A DNA stretch of 64,000 nt from the NCBI RefSeq assembly GCF_014655595.1, contig NZ_BNBL01000003.1, positions 541,738 to 605,737 on the forward strand, written 5' to 3'. The stretch comes from Streptomyces griseocarneus. GTDB lineage: Bacteria > Actinomycetota > Actinomycetes > Streptomycetales > Streptomycetaceae. The translations under genes and the position numbers were made by a program. The notes under the pieces are model-generated. The model had not been told where the DNA came from and ran no database searches. It saw nothing but the letters and a program-made list of their open reading frames with translations. Of the stretch, positions 25,148 through 33,601 are shown piece by piece; position 1 is the first letter of the stretch; every line of letters begins with the position of its first letter.

Positions 25148-25582
25148 TCAGGTGGCGTCGGCGTCGAACGGCGGACGCTCGCCGTCCTGGAGCTTCTCGC
25201 GCTTCTTGAGCAGGTCGGGAGTGCCCGCGGCGGGGGCGGCCGAGGGCTGCGGCTCGGGGGTGCGACCATGCACCGCGTCAGTGACCTCGGACATCTCGGA
25301 CTTGAAGTCGAAGCCGTTGCGGATCTCCTTCAGCCCCAGCTCGTCCTTCTCCAGCACGTGCTTGCGCACGAACGTCTTGGGGTTGAGGTCCTCGAACTCG
25401 AAGTCCTTGAACTCGGGGCCGAGCTCGGAGCGGATGTCCTCCTTGGCGCTGTCGGAGAACTGCCGGATCTTGCGCAGCGTGCGCGACACGTCCTGGATCA
25501 GCTTCGGCAGCTTGTCGGGGCCGAAGATGAGCACCGCGAGGACGACGAGCGCGACCAGCTCGAGGGGTCCTATGTCGAGCAC
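25148..25582 (-). CDS. tatB: Sec-independent protein translocase TatB
   Basis: The 144-residue TatB subunit starts MLDIGPLELVALVVLAVLIF, with one N-terminal membrane segment, then the hinge FGPDKLPKL and an amphipathic helix (SRTLRKIRQFSDSAKED). The C-terminal tail is charged and Pro/Ala-rich. TatB pairs with TatC to receive folded twin-arginine precursors. It follows htrA on the same strand, 108 bases downstream, as in mycobacteria (Rv1223-Rv1224). The start GTG at 25582 is preceded by AGGAG. Confidence 0.94.
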   Translation of the reverse strand: MLDIGPLELVALVVLAVLIFGPDKLPKLIQDVSRTLRKIRQFSDSAKEDIRSELGPEFKDFEFEDLNPKTFVRKHVLEKDELGLKEIRNGFDFKSEMSEVTDAVHGRTPEPQPSAAPAAGTPDLLKKREKLQDGERPPFDADAT

Positions 25583-25690
25583 GTTGCACAGCTCCTTGTG
25601 GCGTCGGGGGCCGAGGGTCCAGGCCGCCTATCACGGTACCTGGCCCGCGGGGGCAGGTGGGAGACACCTCGGCCAATACCGGGACAAGGC

Positions 25691-27634
25691 TCAGCGGGCA
25701 CTCGCCGACCCCAGGGTCAGCCGCACGTCCTGCTCCTTGCCGTCGCGCTCGACGGTCAGGGCCATGCTGTCCCCCGGACGGTGGCTGCGGATCTTGATGA
25801 TCAGCTCCCGGCCGCTGTGCACGGGCACCCCGTCCACCTTCTTGATCACGTCGCGGGGGCGGATGCCCGCCTTGTCGGCGGGGCCGCCGGGGGTGACGCC
25901 CTTGTTGCCGTCGCCGTCGCTGTTCACCCGGGCGCCGTCGCCCGTATAGGCGTTGTCGAGGGAGACCCCGATGACCGGATGGGTGGCCCGGCCGGTGTTG
26001 ATCAGCTCCTCGGCGACCCGCTTGGCCTGGTTGATCGGTATGGCGAAGCCCAGCCCGATGCTGCCGCCCTGGCCGCCGGACTCCGACTCGCCGGCGGAGC
26101 GGATGGCGCTGTTGACGCCGATCACCCGGGCCTTGGAGTCCATGAGGGGGCCGCCGGAGTTGCCCGGGTTGATGGGGGCGTCGGTCTGCAGGGCGTCGAC
26201 GTAGCTGACGTCGCTGCCGTCCTGCTTCTTGCCGCCGGCGGTGATCGGGCGCTCCTTGGCGCTGATGATCCCGGTGGTGACCGTGCCGGCGAGGTCGAAG
26301 GGGGCGCCGATGGCGACGACGGAGTCGCCGACGCGCACGGAGTCGGAGTTGCCGAGGGCCAGCGGGGTGAGGTTGGAGACGCCGGAGACCTTGATGACGG
26401 CCAGGTCGTAGCCGCCGTCCCGGCCCACGAGGGTGGCCTTGGCGGTCTGGCCGCCGTTGAAGGTCACGGATATGGAGCCGCTGGAGCCGGCGGGCTGCAC
26501 CACGTGGTTGTTGGTGAGGATGTGACCCTTGTTGTCCAGGACGAAGCCGGTGCCGGTGCCCTGGGCTCCGCCGCCGCTGACGTGGATGGTGACCACGCCC
26601 GGCAGCGCGCGGGCCGCGATCCCGGCGATGCTGCCGGCCGGGCGGTCGCCCGCGTCGGCGGACGCCTGCGGCAGCGTCACGCTGTGCCCCATCCCGCCGT
26701 CCCGCTCCAGCCACGCCCCGAGGCCTCCGCCGATCGCCCCGGCGACCACCGCGACGACGGCCGCACCGGCCAGGATCCGCCCCTTGGACGGCACCTTGCC
26801 GCCCGTCGGCGGCACCGCCGCCGTGGCGGCGGACGCCGCCCAGGGGTCGTACTGCCAGGGGCCCTGCGGGGCCGCCTGCGGCTGGGCCGGGCCGGGGTGG
26901 CCCTGGAGGCCGGCCTGCGCGGCCTGCGGGTACGGCGTCACGGGCGGCACGGCCGTGCCCTGCGGCGGGGTCGGGCCCGGCTGCGGATACGCCGGTGCGG
27001 CCGGCACCGGTGTGCCCTGCGCCGGGGTCGGCCCGGGGTAGGGCTGGGGGTGGGCGGCCGTGTGCGGTGCGGACGCGGCGGTGCCGGCGGCGGCCGGGTG
27101 GGGATGGGCGTCCACGGGCGCCTGGGCCGGTGCGCCGGCGCCTTCCGCCGGCGCCGGGGCGTCGGCAGCGGGCGCCGGGGCGGGCAGCGGGAAGTCCGAC
27201 TGTTCCTCGGTGGGCGCCGGGGCGGCGGGCTGGCCGTGCGCAGGAGTGGACATCGGCGTGCCCTGCGCCGGGGTCGGGCCCTGCTGGCCGTACGTCGGCT
27301 CGGCCGGCATCGGCGTGCCCTGTGCCGGAGTCGGGCCCTGCTGCGGATACGTCACCGCGGCCGGCGTCGGGGTGCCGTGGGGCGGGGTGACGGTGGGGCG
27401 CTGGACGGGTGGGGCGGGGGCCCAGGGGCCGGGGCGGCCGTAGGGAGGGGTGCCGTACGGGTCCGGCGCGTGCAGGGGCACGGGCGCGCCGCCCGTCGCC
27501 TCGGGGCCGGGTGCGGTCGCCGCGTCCTCCGGCAGGAGCCACTGGTCCGCTTCCGGCTGCTCGCCGGTGCGTGGGCGTCGTCGTTGCCACCACTGCGGCT
27601 TGGGCGCGGAGGACCGCGCCTTCCCCTCGTCCAT
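25691..27634 (-). CDS. htrA: HtrA/DegP-type membrane serine protease
   Basis: The protein has about 647 residues. The first 285 are Pro/Ala/Gln-rich with four GPTPAQGTP-type repeats and lie in the cytoplasm. One membrane segment follows at about 288-309. The exported trypsin-like domain has His377 in TNNHVV, Asp410 in GYDLAVIKV and Ser493 in GNSGGPL, so the triad is intact, and a C-terminal PDZ domain (GGPADKAGIRPRDVI) ends the protein. It degrades or refolds damaged exported proteins. ATG at 27634 with GGGAGAGGG is preferred to 27667. The anti-sigma and sigma genes lie directly upstream, so expression is probably driven by envelope stress. Confidence 0.94.
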   Translation of the reverse strand: MDEGKARSSAPKPQWWQRRRPRTGEQPEADQWLLPEDAATAPGPEATGGAPVPLHAPDPYGTPPYGRPGPWAPAPPVQRPTVTPPHGTPTPAAVTYPQQGPTPAQGTPMPAEPTYGQQGPTPAQGTPMSTPAHGQPAAPAPTEEQSDFPLPAPAPAADAPAPAEGAGAPAQAPVDAHPHPAAAGTAASAPHTAAHPQPYPGPTPAQGTPVPAAPAYPQPGPTPPQGTAVPPVTPYPQAAQAGLQGHPGPAQPQAAPQGPWQYDPWAASAATAAVPPTGGKVPSKGRILAGAAVVAVVAGAIGGGLGAWLERDGGMGHSVTLPQASADAGDRPAGSIAGIAARALPGVVTIHVSGGGAQGTGTGFVLDNKGHILTNNHVVQPAGSSGSISVTFNGGQTAKATLVGRDGGYDLAVIKVSGVSNLTPLALGNSDSVRVGDSVVAIGAPFDLAGTVTTGIISAKERPITAGGKKQDGSDVSYVDALQTDAPINPGNSGGPLMDSKARVIGVNSAIRSAGESESGGQGGSIGLGFAIPINQAKRVAEELINTGRATHPVIGVSLDNAYTGDGARVNSDGDGNKGVTPGGPADKAGIRPRDVIKKVDGVPVHSGRELIIKIRSHRPGDSMALTVERDGKEQDVRLTLGSASAR

Positions 27635-27741
27635 CCCTCTCCCCACCGTTCGTCCGGGGGCGCGCATACCGAAAGCACGCGCGCCCCAACGACGATTACA
27701 CCAGGTCCCGACCGGTGTGCGGAGGGGGAGGTGCGGATGGG

Positions 27742-28488
27742 TCAGCGGGCCGGAGCCTCCGACAGGGCCCGGTAGGTGCGGACGAGCGGGGGGAGCACCG
27801 GGGCGTTCGAGGGACGCAGCAGGGAGACCCCGAGGGAGGGGGGCGCCCCGAGCGTGGCCGCCGTGTGGACGGCGTCGCGTTCCAGGTGGTGACCCGGCGT
27901 CATGGCGAGGGAGGTCGTCACCGCGCTGGGGCCGCCGCCCCGGGCCCGGGGGGACTCCACGGCCGTCTCCAGCGGCTGGGCGCCGACCAGCGCGAACGCC
28001 GCCAGCGAGACCGCCCCGGCCGCCGCGAAGGCGAACCGGCGCCCACGCACGCCTCCGCCGCGGGCCTCCTGGCCGCCCCGGCCGACGGGGTGGACGCGGA
28101 AGCCGCGGTCACGGGGCATGCCGACGGCCGCGGGCAGCAGGGCGAACTCCTCGGCCCGGGAGCCGAAGCCGCCTCTTCCCCCGTCGTCACCGCGGTCCCG
28201 GCCGCCGGTCCGCTCGGCGCGGCCGTCACCGCGGTCGTCGCCGGTGCCGCCGGCCGGCAGGCCCTGCAGCCGGGCCAGCAGGGAATCGGACAGCGGCGGC
28301 GGCGCGGCCTGCGCGAACACGCTTTTGAGCCGACGCTGCGCGTCGGCTTCCGCTTTGCATTTCCAGCAGGTGGCGAGGTGCGCCAGCACCCGCTCCCGAG
28401 AGTCGTGTCCCAACTCCCCGTCGACCAGGGCCGCGAGGCGGTCGCCGAGATGCAGCTCGGCGGGGGACTGACCGCCTGAACCGGTCAC
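27742..28488 (-). CDS. Zinc-binding anti-sigma factor (RseA-like)
   Basis: The 248-residue membrane protein has an N-terminal cytoplasmic zinc anti-sigma domain with HLATCWKC (His37, Cys41, Cys44), a membrane segment at about 152-171 and an exported tail. It should bind and hold the sigma factor encoded just upstream. Start GTG at 28488 overlaps the sigma stop in GTGA, so the pair is translationally coupled. By position and domains it matches Rv1222 (RseA). The middle region (80-150) is Gly/Arg-rich and low complexity. Confidence 0.9.
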   Translation of the reverse strand: MTGSGGQSPAELHLGDRLAALVDGELGHDSRERVLAHLATCWKCKAEADAQRRLKSVFAQAAPPPLSDSLLARLQGLPAGGTGDDRGDGRAERTGGRDRGDDGGRGGFGSRAEEFALLPAAVGMPRDRGFRVHPVGRGGQEARGGGVRGRRFAFAAAGAVSLAAFALVGAQPLETAVESPRARGGGPSAVTTSLAMTPGHHLERDAVHTAATLGAPPSLGVSLLRPSNAPVLPPLVRTYRALSEAPAR

Positions 28489-29261
28489 GCGATCCCTACC
28501 TCCCCACCCATCGGAAGGCCGGGCGCCGCGATCGCCACGGCACGCTGCTCGGCCCGGGCGGCGGGCGAGCGGTGCTGGAGCGCCTTGCGCAGGTGGGAGC
28601 GGCCGCGGTGGATGCGGCTGCGGACGGTGCCGAGCTTCACGCCCAGCGTCGCGGCGATCTCCTCGTAGGACAGGCCCTCGATGTCGCACAGGACGACGGC
28701 GGCGCGGAACTCCGGGGCGAGCGTGTCCAGCGCCTGCTGGACGTCGGCGTCGAAGTGGGTGTCGTTGAAGTGCTGCTGGGGGGAGGGCTCGCGGCTGGGC
28801 AGCCGCTCGGCCGCGTCCTCCGCGAGCGCGTCGAAGCGGATGCGCTGGCGTCGCCGGACCATGTCCAGGAAGAGGTTGGTGGTGATGCGGTGCAGCCACC
28901 CCTCGAACGTTCCCGGGGTGTACGTGGACAGCGAGCGGAAGACGCGGACGAAGACCTCCTGCGTCAGGTCCTCGGCGTCGTGCTGGTTGCCCGTGAGGCG
29001 GTAGGCGAGGCGGTAGACCCGGGCGCTGTGCGTGCTGACGATCTCCTCCCAGGTGGGAGGGGTCCAGGCCGACGGGTCCGCATCGGTGGCGAAGGTCGCG
29101 GTGGTTGCGGAGCTGGTGGCGTGGGAACGGTCAGCGGTGTAGGTCACGGATTTCGGCTCGGGAGCGTACCTGCGGAAGCGCCTGAGCACTCCCCGGCGGT
29201 CGCCGCCCGCAGCCGCACCTCCCCTGTCGGCTCTGGTGGTGTCCAGTGGAGCCCCTACCAT
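28485..29261 (-). CDS. ECF sigma factor, orthologue of mycobacterial SigE
   Basis: The 258-residue sigma factor has region 2 ([37 protein letters not shown], in parts) and region 4 ([30 protein letters not shown], then [13 protein letters not shown]). The N-terminal 65 residues are an extension without clear fold. ATG at 29261 has GAGG five bases upstream; GTG 29267 is an alternative. Downstream come its anti-sigma factor, HtrA and TatB, the M. tuberculosis sigE order. It is not the CseB-controlled Streptomyces sigE, so I leave the symbol blank. An ECF promoter motif upstream suggests it activates its own operon. Confidence 0.93.
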   Translation of the reverse strand: MVGAPLDTTRADRGGAAAGGDRRGVLRRFRRYAPEPKSVTYTADRSHATSSATTATFATDADPSAWTPPTWEEIVSTHSARVYRLAYRLTGNQHDAEDLTQEVFVRVFRSLSTYTPGTFEGWLHRITTNLFLDMVRRRQRIRFDALAEDAAERLPSREPSPQQHFNDTHFDADVQQALDTLAPEFRAAVVLCDIEGLSYEEIAATLGVKLGTVRSRIHRGRSHLRKALQHRSPAARAEQRAVAIAAPGLPMGGEVGIA

Positions 29262-29387
29262 ATCCACCTCGCCCGTTAGCTCCGGATAAGCATTTTTGAC
29301 CCGGTTTTTGTTCTCGTCCCGCTGTGATCAGCGACGAGCGGCCGGCGCTTCCGGTTCCCGCCGTCCCGCGTCCCCCTCCGCCCTCCC

Positions 29388-29413
29388 AACGCCCGGTCCC
29401 ATCTGCGAGTTCC
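29388..29413 (-). promoter_or_regulatory. ECF-type promoter ahead of the sigma operon
   Basis: On the minus strand GGAACT (29413-29408), 16 bases and CGTT (29391-29388) match the SigE/SigR-like consensus GGAAC-N15-17-CGTT. The transcript would begin near 29380 and have a leader of about 120 bases. A second GGAACC lies nearer the gene, with CGTC in place of CGTT. Confidence 0.55.
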
Positions 29414-29467
29414 CGTGGTCAGCGGATACAGTCACGGTTGCGTCGACTACGGGGACAGGAGAGGGCC

Positions 29468-30103
29468 ATTACCGGCAACCAGCAGACGAGCTGGGCGTTC
29501 GCCGATGTGTTCGTCGCCGAGGACGAGGCGCTGCGCTGGGCCCGGGACCGGGCCTACGAGGCAGGTCTCCGCTCGGTGTCGAACGGCACCGGCGGGGCGC
29601 TGCGCCTGCTCGCCGCCGCTGTGGACGCCAAGGCCGTCGCCGAGATCGGCACCGGCACCGGGGTCTCCGGCATCCACCTCCTGCACGGCATGCGCCCGGA
29701 CGGAGTGCTGACGACCGTCGACAGCGACCCGGAGTGCCAGCAGTTCGCCCGGCAGGCGTTCCGCGCCGCCGGCTTCGCCGGCAACCGCGCGCGCTTCATC
29801 CCCGGCCGCGCCCTGGAGGTGCTGCCGCGGCTGGCCGACGGGGGCTACGACCTGGTCTTCTGCGACGGTGACCGGCTGGAGTGCCTCGATTACCTAGCCG
29901 AATCGTTGCGCCTGCTGCGCCCGGGCGGACTGGTCTGTTTCGAGGGGGTCTTCGCCGACGGCCGTACCGTCGACTCCGCCCTGCCGCCCGCCGAGGTGCA
30001 GCGGGTGCGCGAACTGCTGCGGGCCGTGCGGGAGTCCACGGCGCTGGTGCCGTCCCTGCTGCCGGTCGGCGACGGGCTGCTGTGCGCGGTCCGGCGCGGC
30101 TGA
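29468..30103 (+). CDS. O-methyltransferase (SAM-dependent)
   Basis: The protein of about 211 residues has the SAM-binding motif VAEIGTGTGVSG, the acidic loop TVDSDPE and YDLVFCDGD, typical of the O-methyltransferase family 3 (CCoAOMT-like). The orthologue by position is Rv1220c, divergent from sigE in M. tuberculosis too. The coding sequence seems to start at ATT 29468 (TGNQQTSWAF follows), with AGGAGAGG 3 to 10 bases upstream. No ATG or GTG near that site is in frame, and the TTG ten codons earlier has no ribosome site. A TACAGT box at 29428-29433 is a promoter candidate. Substrate unknown. Confidence 0.88.
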   Translation: MTGNQQTSWAFADVFVAEDEALRWARDRAYEAGLRSVSNGTGGALRLLAAAVDAKAVAEIGTGTGVSGIHLLHGMRPDGVLTTVDSDPECQQFARQAFRAAGFAGNRARFIPGRALEVLPRLADGGYDLVFCDGDRLECLDYLAESLRLLRPGGLVCFEGVFADGRTVDSALPPAEVQRVRELLRAVRESTALVPSLLPVGDGLLCAVRRG

Positions 30104-30216
30104 GGCGGGCGCCGGGCGCGGTGTGCGACCCGGTGGCGGTGTGCGGCCCGGGCGCGGTGCGCGGCCGGGGCCCGCGTACGGCCGGTGCGGCCGGTGCGGC
30201 CGCCGCGGATACACCG

Positions 30217-30253
30217 CCGCCCCGGAACCGGTGTGAGCCGGCGGCCGGGGCGG
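30217..30253. terminator. Weak hairpin between the methyltransferase and DUF3117
   Basis: CCGCCCCGG pairs with CCGGGGCGG across a 19-base loop that itself can form a 4-bp hairpin. It lies in a very GC-rich gap (30104-30282) that also has three GCCGGTGCG-type tandem words. Confidence 0.45.
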
Positions 30254-30282
30254 TGCGGGAGAATGTCGGGTTGTGCTGTACG

Positions 30283-30450
30283 TCAGGCGGTGACCTTCTC
30301 CAGGGCCTCGCCGAGAGCCTTGGCCTCGTCAGGGGTCAGCTCGACGACGAGACGACCGCCGCCCTCGAGCGGAACCCGCATGACGATGCCCCGCCCCTCC
30401 TTGGTCACCTCGAGCGGGCCATCGCCCGTCCGCGGCTTCATGGCCGCCAT
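30283..30450 (-). CDS. DUF3117 family small protein
   Basis: The 55-residue protein (start MAAMKPRTGDGPLEVTKEG, end EALEKVTA) is the near-invariant actinobacterial DUF3117 (Rv1211). Start ATG at 30450 has GGAAGGGGAA upstream. It is a small beta-hairpin plus helix with no catalytic residues. Its neighbourhood (Tag, FolP2, O-methyltransferase) is the same as in mycobacteria. Function is unknown. Confidence 0.92.
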   Translation of the reverse strand: MAAMKPRTGDGPLEVTKEGRGIVMRVPLEGGGRLVVELTPDEAKALGEALEKVTA

Positions 30451-30756
30451 GCTCGTTCCCCTTCCTGAAACCAGCTCATCGTGCCGACGGCCCTCTGGAA
30501 GGGCACGCGTCACCGGCATCGAACACATTGCTTCCAGGCCATTATCCCGCATCGCGCGACCCAATGACCAACATCAGTCCGCATCCCTTCGGCAACGCGC
30601 TGCCGCAAAACCACTCAATTCGGGGATCGGACGCCCATCGTCCATCGCCCCGTAGGGCACTATGGCCCTCGATTCTTTGACGCAGGTCACATATCGGGGC
30701 CCGATGATCTCCGGCATGCTGAGCCCATCCGCAGCCGACCGAGGGAGGGACCGCAC
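30451..30756. other. Intergenic region between DUF3117 and enoyl-CoA hydratase
   Basis: This 306-base stretch has lower GC than its surroundings. It must carry divergent promoters for DUF3117 and the hydratase. AGGGAGGGA at 30742-30750 is the ribosome site of the latter. I see no small gene with convincing start and codon usage, and no strong inverted repeat. Confidence 0.5.
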
Positions 30757-31557
30757 ATGGCGGACGCCGTGCTGTACGAGGTGACCGACGGGCTGGCGAC
30801 GATCACGCTGAATCGTCCCGATGCCATGAACGCACTGAACACCGAGACCAAGGTCGCCCTGCGCGACGTCCTGCGGCAGGCCGCCGACGACGCGGCGGTG
30901 CGGGCCGTGCTGCTCACCGCGACCGGCCGCGCCTTCTGCGTCGGGCAGGACCTCAAGGAGCACGTGGCCTCGCTGGCGGCCGACCGCGCGAACGGCACGC
31001 GCGTGACCATGGACACCGTCAGGGAGCACTACAACCCCATCGTCACGGCGATCACCCGGATGCCCAAGCCGGTCGTCGCCGGCGTGAACGGCGTCGCGGC
31101 GGGCGCGGGCGCGGGCTTCGCCTTCGCGGCCGACTACCGCGTCGTCGCGGACTCCGCCTCCTTCAACACCTCCTTCGCCGGGGTGGCCCTCACCGCCGAC
31201 TCGGGCGTCTCCTGGACCCTCCCCCGCCTCATCGGCCGGAGCCGCGCCGGCGATCTGCTGCTCTTCCCCCGCAACGTCCCGGCGGCGGAGGCCCTGGAAC
31301 TGGGCATCGCCAACAAGGTCGTCCCCGCGGCGGACCTCGCCGCCGAGGCCGAGGCCGTGGCCCGCCGCCTGGCCCAGGGCCCGACGGCCGCCTACGCGGC
31401 GATCAAGGAGTCGCTGGCGTACGGCGCGGACCACTCGCTGGAGGAGACCCTGGCCAAGGAGGACGAGCTGCAGGAGCGGGCCGGCGCGTCGGAGGACCAC
31501 GGGATCGCCGTCGCGGCCTTCCTCGGCAAGGAGAAGCCGCGCTTCGTCGGCCGCTGA
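30757..31557 (+). CDS. Enoyl-CoA hydratase/isomerase family protein
   Basis: The 266-residue crotonase-fold enzyme starts MADAVLYEVTDGLATITLNRPDAMNAL. The CoA-binding and oxyanion region GRAFCVGQDLKEH (about 61-73) and the second oxyanion strand with GVNGVAAGAGAGFAFAADYR (residues 109-128) are visible. The usual first catalytic Glu is replaced by Gly or Ala here (AGAGAGF), and the second acidic site is in a Ser/Asp-containing loop (TADSGVSW), as in PaaG-like isomerases. It is likely a hydratase or isomerase of acyl-CoA, perhaps aromatic acid catabolism. A hairpin follows. Confidence 0.87.
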   Translation: MADAVLYEVTDGLATITLNRPDAMNALNTETKVALRDVLRQAADDAAVRAVLLTATGRAFCVGQDLKEHVASLAADRANGTRVTMDTVREHYNPIVTAITRMPKPVVAGVNGVAAGAGAGFAFAADYRVVADSASFNTSFAGVALTADSGVSWTLPRLIGRSRAGDLLLFPRNVPAAEALELGIANKVVPAADLAAEAEAVARRLAQGPTAAYAAIKESLAYGADHSLEETLAKEDELQERAGASEDHGIAVAAFLGKEKPRFVGR

Positions 31558-31565
31558 CCGGTACC

Positions 31566-31590
31566 TCCGGGGCCCCTCACGGGCCCCGGA
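31566..31590. terminator. Hairpin between enoyl-CoA hydratase and tag
   Basis: This is a perfect 10-bp stem TCCGGGGCCC with its complement around CTCAC. The two flanking genes converge, so it can act for both. Confidence 0.7.
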
Positions 31591-31620
31591 CGCCCCGGAC
31601 GCCGGACCGGGTCCCGCGAC

Positions 31621-32208
31621 TCAGCCCCGTACGTGGCAGTCCGCGAGGTGGTCGTTCACCAGCCCGCAGGCCTGCATCAGGGCGTAGGCCGTCGTCGGGC
31701 CGATGAACCGGAAGCCCCGCTTCTTGAGGTCCTTGGCCAGCGCCGTCGACTCCGGCGTGATCGCGGGCACGTCGGCGTACGTCCGCGGCGCGGGCCGCCC
31801 GGCGGGCGGGGCGTACGACCAGACGATCCCGTCGAGCTCGCCCGGCGCCAGCTCCGCCGCCGCCCGCGCGTTCGCCAGCGCCGCCGCGATCTTCGCGCGG
31901 TTGCGGATGATGCCGGGGTCGGCCAGCAGCCGCTCCTCGTCCGCCGCGGTGAAGGCCGCCACCTTGGGGATGGAGAAGTCCGCGAAGGCGGCCCGGAACC
32001 CCTCCCGGCGGCGGAGGATCGTCAGCCACGACAGCCCGGACTGGAAGGACTCCAGGCATATCCGCTCGTAGAGCGCGTCGTCGCCGTGCACCGGCCGGCC
32101 CCACTCGGTGTCGTGGTACGCGCGGTAGTCCGCGCGGGACTCCGCCTCCAGGCCCCACGGACAGCGCAGCAGCCCGTCCGGCCCGAGGACCACTGCTCCG
32201 TCACTCAT
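31621..32208 (-). CDS. tag: DNA-3-methyladenine glycosylase I
   Basis: The 195-residue base-excision enzyme removes 3-methyladenine from alkylated DNA. Family residues are present: RCPWGLEAE near 15 (first zinc Cys), YHDTEWGRPVHGD, LESFQSGLSWLTILRRREGFR, and at the end GLVNDHLADCHV (His and Cys for the zinc site). The start ATG at 32208 overlaps the stop of the upstream DivIVA-like gene (ATGAGTGA). It lies beside FolP2 and DUF3117 as in M. tuberculosis (Rv1210). Confidence 0.94.
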   Translation of the reverse strand: MSDGAVVLGPDGLLRCPWGLEAESRADYRAYHDTEWGRPVHGDDALYERICLESFQSGLSWLTILRRREGFRAAFADFSIPKVAAFTAADEERLLADPGIIRNRAKIAAALANARAAAELAPGELDGIVWSYAPPAGRPAPRTYADVPAITPESTALAKDLKKRGFRFIGPTTAYALMQACGLVNDHLADCHVRG

Positions 32209-32617
32209 CCTTCTTCTCCCCCTCGTCCGCCGCCTCCCCGGCCGGCGGCGCGTCCTGCGCACCGGCCGCGTCGGTCGTACCCGCCTCGCGCGCCATCAGC
32301 CCGAGGCCGCCTATCGCCGCCGCCTGCGCCCCGGCCAGCGCGGCCTCCAGCTCGGCGATGCGCGCGTCGCGCTCGGCGAGCTCGGCGCCGAGCCGGTCCA
32401 GGGCGTCGTCGGTCTCCGTCATGCGGTAGCCGCGCAGCGCCAGCGGCAGGCGCAGCGACTCCACGTCGGCACGCCCCAGCTGCCGGCCGGCCGGCAGCGG
32501 CCAGGCCATCCGGTCCTGCCCGGCCTCGGGCAGCACCCCGCCGCTGCCGCCCCCGGCGACGGCGAGCGTGACCGCGGCGACCACCACGACCAGCGCGATG
32601 AGCAAGAACCAGAACAC
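32201..32617 (-). CDS. Membrane-anchored DivIVA-domain protein
   Basis: The 138-residue protein has an N-terminal membrane segment (FWFLLIALVVVVAAVTLAVAG), a DivIVA-like N-domain (ADVESLRLPLALRGYRM), and a coiled coil (DALDRLGAELAERDARIAEL), then a low-complexity acidic tail. It is the positional match to Rv1209. It could act at the cell pole or septum, but there is no direct evidence. It is co-translated with tag through an 8-base overlap. Start GTG at 32617 has GGGGAGA upstream. Confidence 0.83.
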   Translation of the reverse strand: MFWFLLIALVVVVAAVTLAVAGGGSGGVLPEAGQDRMAWPLPAGRQLGRADVESLRLPLALRGYRMTETDDALDRLGAELAERDARIAELEAALAGAQAAAIGGLGLMAREAGTTDAAGAQDAPPAGEAADEGEKKDE

Positions 32618-32724
32618 GGCTGTCTCCCCGTATGTCCTCCGTCAGCCAAACCGTCCACCCCGATCGTGCCATGCCGCACTGACAGTTAAGGTCGCTGGCG
32701 GACCACGGAGAGGGAGTACCGAAG

Positions 32725-33585
32725 ATGCTGCGGCTGGGACGACGCGAGTTCGACAGGCACGAGCCGGTGATCATGGCGATCGTCAACCGGACGCCCGACT
32801 CCTTCTACGACCAGGGGGCCACCTTCGCCGACGAGCCCGCGCTGGCCCGGGTGGAGCAGGCGGTGGCCGAGGGCGCCGCCATCATCGACATCGGCGGGGT
32901 GAAGGCCGGCCCCGGCGCCGAGGTGAACGCGGAGGAGGAGGCGCGCCGGACGGTCGGCTTCGTGGCCGAGGTGCGCCGGCGTCACCCGGACGTGGTCATC
33001 AGCGTCGACACCTGGCGGCACGAGGTCGGCGAGGCGGTCTGCGAGGCGGGCGCGGACGTGCTGAACGACGCGTGGGGCGGGGTGGACCCCAAGCTGGCCG
33101 AGGTCGCGGCCCGTTACGGGGCGGGGCTGGTGTGCACGCACGCCGGCGGCGTCGCCCCGCGCACCCGGCCGCACCGGATCGCCTACGACGACGTGATGGC
33201 GGACATCCTGCGGGTCACGGTGGGCCTGGCCGAGCGGGCCGTCGGACTCGGCGTGCGGCGCGACGGCATCATGATCGACCCGGGGCACGACTTCGGGAAG
33301 AACACCCGGCACTCGCTGGAGGCCACCCGCCGCCTGGGCGAGATGGCGGAGACGGGCTGGCCGGTGCTGGTCTCGCTGTCCAACAAGGACTTCGTCGGCG
33401 AGACCCTCGACAAGCCGGTCAAGGAGCGCGTCCTGGGCACGCTCGCCACGACCGCCGTCTCGGCGTGGCTGGGCGCCCAGGTCTACCGCGTCCACGAGGT
33501 GGCGGAGACCAGGCAGGTGCTGGACATGGTGGCGTCCATCGCGGGCCACCGCGCGCCCGCGGTGGCCCGGCGAGGGCTGGCCTGA
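32725..33585 (+). CDS. folP2: Dihydropteroate synthase paralogue FolP2
   Basis: The 286-residue TIM-barrel protein has pterin-binding motifs IMAIVNRTPDSFYDQGATF, IIDIGGVKAGPGAEV and SVDTWR. In typical DHPS the second motif reads DIGGESTRPG; here the ST residues are replaced by VKAG, which removes the usual p-aminobenzoate/sulfonamide loop. The M. tuberculosis paralogue Rv1207 lacks measurable DHPS activity, so the same is likely here. The actual role is unknown; glucosyl-3-phosphoglycerate genes follow it in mycobacteria but not here. AGGGAG lies upstream. Confidence 0.9.
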   Translation: MLRLGRREFDRHEPVIMAIVNRTPDSFYDQGATFADEPALARVEQAVAEGAAIIDIGGVKAGPGAEVNAEEEARRTVGFVAEVRRRHPDVVISVDTWRHEVGEAVCEAGADVLNDAWGGVDPKLAEVAARYGAGLVCTHAGGVAPRTRPHRIAYDDVMADILRVTVGLAERAVGLGVRRDGIMIDPGHDFGKNTRHSLEATRRLGEMAETGWPVLVSLSNKDFVGETLDKPVKERVLGTLATTAVSAWLGAQVYRVHEVAETRQVLDMVASIAGHRAPAVARRGLA

Positions 33586-33601
33586 GGCCCGTGGGCGCCG
33601 G

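Noticed and set aside
27742..28899. Continuation of the anti-sigma frame upstream to 28899
   Set aside because: The extra part is antisense-like Arg/Pro-rich sequence overlapping the sigma gene in another frame; the GTG at 28488 with GTGA coupling is the credible start.
31134..31557. Short antisense frames within enoyl-CoA hydratase as regulatory RNA genes
   Set aside because: No promoter or hairpin supports them; the sense gene fully accounts for the sequence.
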